A stretch of 64,000 nt of DNA, from NCBI GenBank assembly GCA_004555865.1, contig SFJO01000003.1:62001-126000 (forward strand), read 5' to 3'. The notes under the pieces are model-generated. The model made no database searches. It was not told the DNA's origin and was given only the letters and a program-made list of their open reading frames with translations. A program made the translations under genes and the position numbers. Every line of letters starts with the position of its first letter. Position 1 is the stretch's first letter. This document shows positions 60,214 to 64,000 of the stretch, piece after piece. The DNA comes from Oscillospiraceae bacterium (GTDB taxonomy: Bacteria; Bacillota; Clostridia; Oscillospirales; Ruminococcaceae).

Positions 60214-62316
60214 TCAGCGCAGCCCGGTTGCCGTGTCGTCCAACAGGTTGGTCATGCTGCGCAGGCTGATGCCCAGCGTGGACAAGTTGTGCAGCATGGC
60301 CGACTGAGCCGGAAGCAGGATTCCGGCTGCGCCCAGCACGATCAGGCTGCCGTTGAAGCCAATTACGAACCGATAGTTCGAGTGAATGCAGTTCATCAGG
60401 CTGCTGGACAGCTGCCGCAGCGTCACCAGTTCAAACAGGTGTTTTCGGCCGCAATGGTCACGTCCGCAATTTCCCGGGCAATGGCCGCACCGTCACTGAT
60501 GGCGATGCCCACGTTGGCTGCCGACAGGGCCGGAGAATCGTTGATGCCGTCGCCCAGCATAATGACGGTGTGCCCGGCCGCACGTTCTTCTTCTACAAAG
60601 TGAGCTTTATCCTCCGGCAGCACCTCGGCGTGGTACTCGTCCACACCCACCTGGGCCGCAATGGCGGCCGCGGTGCGCTCGCTGTCGCCGGTCAGCATCA
60701 CGGTTTTGCGCACGCCCAGTTCACGCAGGCGCTTGGATCACCTCATGGGCCTCACTGCGCAGCGGGTCCGAAATGCAGATGACCGCCGTCAGCTCGCCGC
60801 CCACGGCCAGATACAGATGGGAATACTCCGGCGGCAGCGCGTCAAACTTCGCCTGCTCCCCGGCGGGAACCGTGGACTGCTCGTCCTCGAACACAAAATG
60901 GTAGCTGCCGATGATGACCTTCTCGCCCTTTACCGTGCTGGCGATGCCATGGGCCACCAGATACTGCACCTGCGAGTGCATCTCTTCGTGCGTCAGGCCG
61001 CGCTGCTGGGCTGCGCGCACCACGGCATTCGCCATGGAGTGCGGGAAGTGCTCCTCCAGGCAGGCAGCCAGGCGCAGCATTTCGCTCTCCTCCCGGCCGC
61101 CGAAGGTAACCACCTGGGCCACCACCGGGCAGGCATAGGTCAGAGTGCCGGTCTTATCGAATACGATGGTATCGGCCTTGGCGATGGCCTCCAGGAACTT
61201 TCCGCCCTTGACCGTTGCATGATGGATGCTGGCCTCCCGCATGGCGGAAAGAACCGCCAGCGGCATCGAAAGCTTCAGCGCACAGGAGAAGTCCACCATC
61301 AGCACCGAGAGGGCACGGGTCACGTTGCGGGTGAGCAGATAGGCAATGGCGCTGCCTGCCAGGGTATAAGGCACCAGCTTATCCGCCAGATGAGAGGCCT
61401 GGTCCTCCGCCGAGGACTTGAGTTTCTCCGACTGCTCGATCATGGAAACGATCTTGTCGTACCGGCTTCCGCCGCACTGTTTCTCCACACGGAGAACGCA
61501 CTCGCCCTCTTCCACCACCGTGCCTGCATACACAGTGGAACCGGGCCGGCGGGCCACCGGGATGGATTCGCCGGTGAGGGACGCCTGGTTGACCATGACC
61601 TCGCCCTCGTCGATCACGCTGTCCAGCGGGATCATGCCGCCCATATGCACGGCAATGCGGTCGCCGGTGCGCACCTTGCTCAGGGGCAGCTGCACTTCGC
61701 CGTCGTCCGTCTTGACCCAGACCCGGTCAATGTTCAGGGACATACTGCGGGCCAGATCTTCCACCGACTTTTTATGGGTCCACTCTTCCAGCAGTTCGCC
61801 CAGCCCCAGCAGGAACATCACCGAACCGGCGGTGCCGAAATCGCCCCGTGCCATGGAAATGCCCACGGACAGGCCATCCAGCAGCTCCACATGCAGCTGC
61901 CGCCGCCACAGGCAGCGCACCGCCCGGCCCAGATAGGGCAGCGAGCGGCACAGCGTCCACACCATGCGCAGTGGCGCCGGGAAGAACATATCCCGCACTG
62001 CCTTGCCGCAGACCATGCCCACCAGTTTTTCCTGATACTCCAGGTTGGTGGCACGGCTGGTGTGGGGCACCACCAGCTTTGCGGCCTCCTCACTTTGATA
62101 CGAGAAGCCGTGCAGTGCCTTCAGCACGGCGGCGCGGCCGCCCTCTTTATAATAGATGATCGCGCAGCAGGTGCGCTCATGCACCGCGGCCTGGTCCACT
62201 GCATCCAGCCCCTGCAGCCAGGTTCCCACCAAGTCGGCCTGATCCAGCGTCATACGGCGCTGGGCCAGCTGCACCCGGATGCGGCCTCGGCTTTCATGTT
62301 TGATTGAAAATTTCAT
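60214..62316 (-). pseudogene. Metal-transporting P1B-type ATPase with two compensating frameshifts
   Basis: Three consecutive frames together make one about 700-residue transporter. Frame A (62316 to about 60727): N-terminal HMA_2-like domain, LTGES, membrane motif DFSCALKLSMP (SCA-K in place of CPC), phosphorylation site FDKTGTLT. Frame B (about 60713-60430): MLTGDSERTAAAIA and the hinge MLGDGINDSPAL. Frame C (same frame as A, to 60214): last two membrane helices. One extra C near 60730 and one missing C near 60430 explain both shifts and cancel each other. Sequencing error in C-runs, recent pseudogenisation or frameshifting are all possible. DUF6110 and DUF6219 genes precede it in the same operon. 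Confidence 0.8.
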
Positions 62317-62367
62317 AGGCCCTCCAAAAAAGAAGGGCCGCTTGTGCGGTCCCTCCCCTGCTTTTTG

Positions 62368-62658
62368 TTACACCTGCTCCTGAGTTTCTTCCCCGGCAGC
62401 AGTTTTCTCTTCGCCGCAGGCAGCCGCTTCTTCCTTGGCCGCGCGCTGCTCGTTGATGTCTTTGGCAGAGGCCAGAATATCGGCAGCGTTCTCCTGAACC
62501 GTGGAAACGGTGTCCATCACGCACTCCTTCATGCGCAGCACAGCCGCAGTGGTGTGGGTGTAAACGTTCTTGGCGTCCTTGCTGCTCAGCAGCTTGATAC
62601 CGGCAGAACCAAACAGCGCACCGCCTGCAAACAGCGCCAGTTTCGAATAGACGTTCAT
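62368..62658 (-). CDS. DUF6110 family small membrane protein
   Basis: The 96-residue protein has an N-terminal glycine-rich membrane helix (ALFAGGALFGSAGIKLLSS), a conserved-looking AKNVYTHTTAAVLRMKECVMDTVS helix and an acidic tail. It matches my recollection of DUF6110, regularly found next to SCA-type P-ATPases with an HMA_2 domain. Function unknown; an accessory role in metal transport is inferred from context. ATG at 62658, GGGAGG upstream. Confidence 0.75.
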   Translation of the reverse strand: MNVYSKLALFAGGALFGSAGIKLLSSKDAKNVYTHTTAAVLRMKECVMDTVSTVQENAADILASAKDINEQRAAKEEAAACGEEKTAAGEETQEQV

Positions 62659-62709
62659 AAAAAAGCCTCCCTCTAAATATTACGGAGACTCAGGCAAAAG
62701 CCCATCGGC

Positions 62710-62790
62710 TCAACGTTCTTTGTAACCGGTCAGAATTGTCATAACCATGCAAAACAGCGTAGCCCACGCCCAGAAGCGATGGTGTTTCAT
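62710..62790 (-). CDS. DUF6219-like 26-residue membrane peptide
   Basis: ATG at 62790, stop at 62712-62710. One hydrophobic helix (FWAWATLFCMVMTILTG) flanked by KHHR and YKER. A strong AGGAGGAAGG stands in front. It fits the tiny DUF6219 proteins seen beside DUF6110 and metal ATPases. It is the first gene after the operon promoter. Confidence 0.6.
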   Translation of the reverse strand: MKHHRFWAWATLFCMVMTILTGYKER

Positions 62791-62867
62791 AAGCCTTCCT
62801 CCTGTACTTTGTGCCCAAAGGCGGCGGAGCATCCTGTGCTCTGCCGCCCTGCCTGTTTTGTCTAATT

Positions 62868-62896
62868 ATTATAGGAATAGGCTTTTTCCAAATCAA
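62868..62896 (-). promoter_or_regulatory. Promoter of the DUF6219-DUF6110-ATPase operon
   Basis: On the minus strand TTGATT (62896-62891), 17 bases, TATAAT (62873-62868). A GC-rich hairpin (GGCGGCAGAGCA/TGCTCCGCCGCC, about 62848-62819) follows in the leader, possibly the araC terminator or an attenuator. Confidence 0.7.
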
Positions 62897-62937
62897 GCCG
62901 TTTTCGCACCAAAAATGTCCTAAACGGACATTTTGTG

Positions 62938-63807
62938 TCAGCCATTGATCCGGCGGTACTGAGCCGGTGAACCCCCATACTGCCGCCGGAACGCCTGCCC
63001 GAACTGGCTGACGCTGCCATAGCCCACGTCCGCCGCCACCTGAAGCACCGGCAGCCCGGTGGTCTCCAGCAACTGGGCGGCTTTCCGCAGCCGCTGTTCC
63101 CGAAGAAAGGCGTGAATGGACCGGCCGTATACCTGCCGGAAGCAGGTTTTCAGCAGCGTTTGGGAGAGGTGATGCCGGTCGACCAGCTGGGCAATCGTGA
63201 TGGGCTCATTCAGCCGCGCCAGCATATCGTCGTGGGCCTGGCGCACTGCCTCCCGCTGGTGGCTGTCATAATAGGCACAGGCTGCCGGGGCACACAGGCG
63301 CAGGGCCTCCCGCCCCAGCAGGTAAAGCATCTCAGCGGTCTTCAGCTTCAGGTAGTCCGCCTGTTCCTCCGCCGGAAGGACCTCCAGCGATGCAAACACC
63401 GACACCTTCCACGGGCAGGCCTGAAGCAGCGCGCAGCCGCCGCTGGCCTCCAGACGGCGGGCCGAGTTCTCATTCAGCGCAAAGCCGCCAAACTTTCTGC
63501 CAAAGGCCGAAAGCCCTGCCCGCTCCAGCGTGAGCACGGCCCCGCGGAATTCAGCATTAGCGCAGACGCTCCAGCTGCCTGGAACCGCGCTGAACAGCAG
63601 AACCGTTCCTTTTTTGGCCTGCGCCCGGCGGCCGGGCGCTTCCACCTCCAGGCTGCCCTCCTGGCAGAACAGCACCTCCAGCGGTGCCCCTGCCGTACCG
63701 GCGGCCGTTTTGTTGTGGGGCTTTCCATCGCCCAGGCGGCTGAAGGCCACGGCCCCCTGAGCCTGTTCCCCAGACGGTGCAGATTCGTTCAGCAGTTGTG
63801 TCAGCAT
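62938..63807 (-). CDS. AraC family transcriptional regulator
   Basis: The 289-residue protein has an N-terminal cupin-like sensing part (about 30-100) and a C-terminal double helix-turn-helix (about 185-289; ITIAQLVDRHHLSQTLLKTCFRQVYGRSIHAFLREQRL and VAADVGYGSVSQFGQAFRRQYGGSPAQYRR). The C-terminal wording is close to AraC regulators of siderophore or iron transport in Clostridia. The ATG at 63807 has AGGAGG eight bases upstream; a GTG at 63816 would cover that site. Divergent from a gene just beyond the right edge whose upstream region holds a palindrome. Confidence 0.9.
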   Translation of the reverse strand: MLTQLLNESAPSGEQAQGAVAFSRLGDGKPHNKTAAGTAGAPLEVLFCQEGSLEVEAPGRRAQAKKGTVLLFSAVPGSWSVCANAEFRGAVLTLERAGLSAFGRKFGGFALNENSARRLEASGGCALLQACPWKVSVFASLEVLPAEEQADYLKLKTAEMLYLLGREALRLCAPAACAYYDSHQREAVRQAHDDMLARLNEPITIAQLVDRHHLSQTLLKTCFRQVYGRSIHAFLREQRLRKAAQLLETTGLPVLQVAADVGYGSVSQFGQAFRRQYGGSPAQYRRING

Positions 63808-63950
63808 AGCCCTCACCTCCTTCGGTTGTTTGTTTCATGCTCTTTCATCCGGTCCGCGTGCGCTTTTGACGGATAAAACGCTCTGTGCATTCCACCGCAT
63901 TTTCGGCACGCCGGAGGCATTCTTTTTCAATGTATCGTTTATTTCTTTTG

Positions 63951-63966
63951 GTTAGTATATGCTAAC
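63951..63966. promoter_or_regulatory. Palindrome at right edge, possible iron-responsive operator
   Basis: GTTAG-TATATG-CTAAC is palindromic at seven of eight base pairs and resembles half of a DtxR/IdeR iron box (TTAGGTTAG...). It is followed by AAAAAGGAG, a ribosome-binding site for a gene that would start at or just beyond the window edge. Confidence 0.45.
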
Positions 63967-64000
63967 TAAAAAGGAGAATAACACACTCTCTTTTAAAAAG

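Overview
The window is about 60% G+C and dense with genes. It looks like the chromosome of a spore-forming or formerly spore-forming gut member of the Clostridia, in the Oscillospiraceae/Ruminococcaceae range (Gemmiger-, Subdoligranulum- or Faecalibacterium-like). The reasons are a spoIVB-spo0A pair with 0A boxes and a forespore-type promoter, T-box leaders, a CIRCE-controlled groESL operon, cdaA-cdaR, a CoA-transferase of the butyrate family, several MATE exporters, and small families (DUF6110, DUF6219) typical of Clostridia. The genus is inferred from gene content and was not tested. There is no rRNA, CRISPR array, IS element or prophage.

Layout. 1-7.1 kb (minus strand): FAD-dependent dehydrogenase (cut by the left edge), cdaR-cdaA (cyclic-di-AMP), a fused ispDF, then spo0A and spoIVB. 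7.3-8.3 kb: smpB and tmRNA. 8.4-14.7 kb: radA, tRNA-Thr, tRNA-Gly, an ABC-F ATPase, an esterase/lipase-like hydrolase overlapping a YjjG-type HAD phosphatase, tRNA-Glu. 15-21.3 kb: YitT membrane protein, a ricin-type lectin with a histone-H1-like tail, sfsA, and a 1068-residue soluble protein joining a Clp-type AAA+ domain to an FtsH-type AAA+ domain and M41 protease. 21.4-26.4 kb: an RND exporter with its TetR repressor and an obvious operator. 26.5-30.4 kb: a Nim-like flavoprotein, two adjacent M14 deacylase homologues (one without metal ligands), a MATE exporter.

30.5-36.2 kb: ilvB-ilvN-ilvC-ilvD behind a T-box whose specifier reads as Val GUC. At 43.1-44.8 kb ilvA has its own T-box, with an apparent Ile AUC specifier. 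Together they form a branched-chain amino-acid regulon read out by two tRNAs. Between them lie a DUF3048 lipoprotein, a LysR/MATE divergent pair, hydrolases and a DUF815 ATPase. 44.8-53.4 kb: metallophosphoesterase, Crp/Fnr regulator, a shrunken DUF362 protein, FUSC-type membrane protein, lipid kinase, a TIR-linker-LRR protein, DUF421 protein, LysR regulator. 53.4-55.6 kb: a MATE/cytidylate-kinase-like pair behind a two-hairpin leader that looks like a translation-coupled attenuator. 55.8-60 kb: groESL, the CoA-transferase, tRNA-Thr and tRNA-Trp. 60.2-64 kb: a metal P-type ATPase broken by two compensating indels with its DUF6110 and DUF6219 partners, then an AraC regulator and a palindrome at the right edge.

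The most unusual items are the Clp-FtsH fusion protease, the TIR-LRR protein (the two share short amphipathic motifs in their disordered parts), the lectin with an H1-like tail, and the attenuator-like leader at 55.4-55.6 kb.
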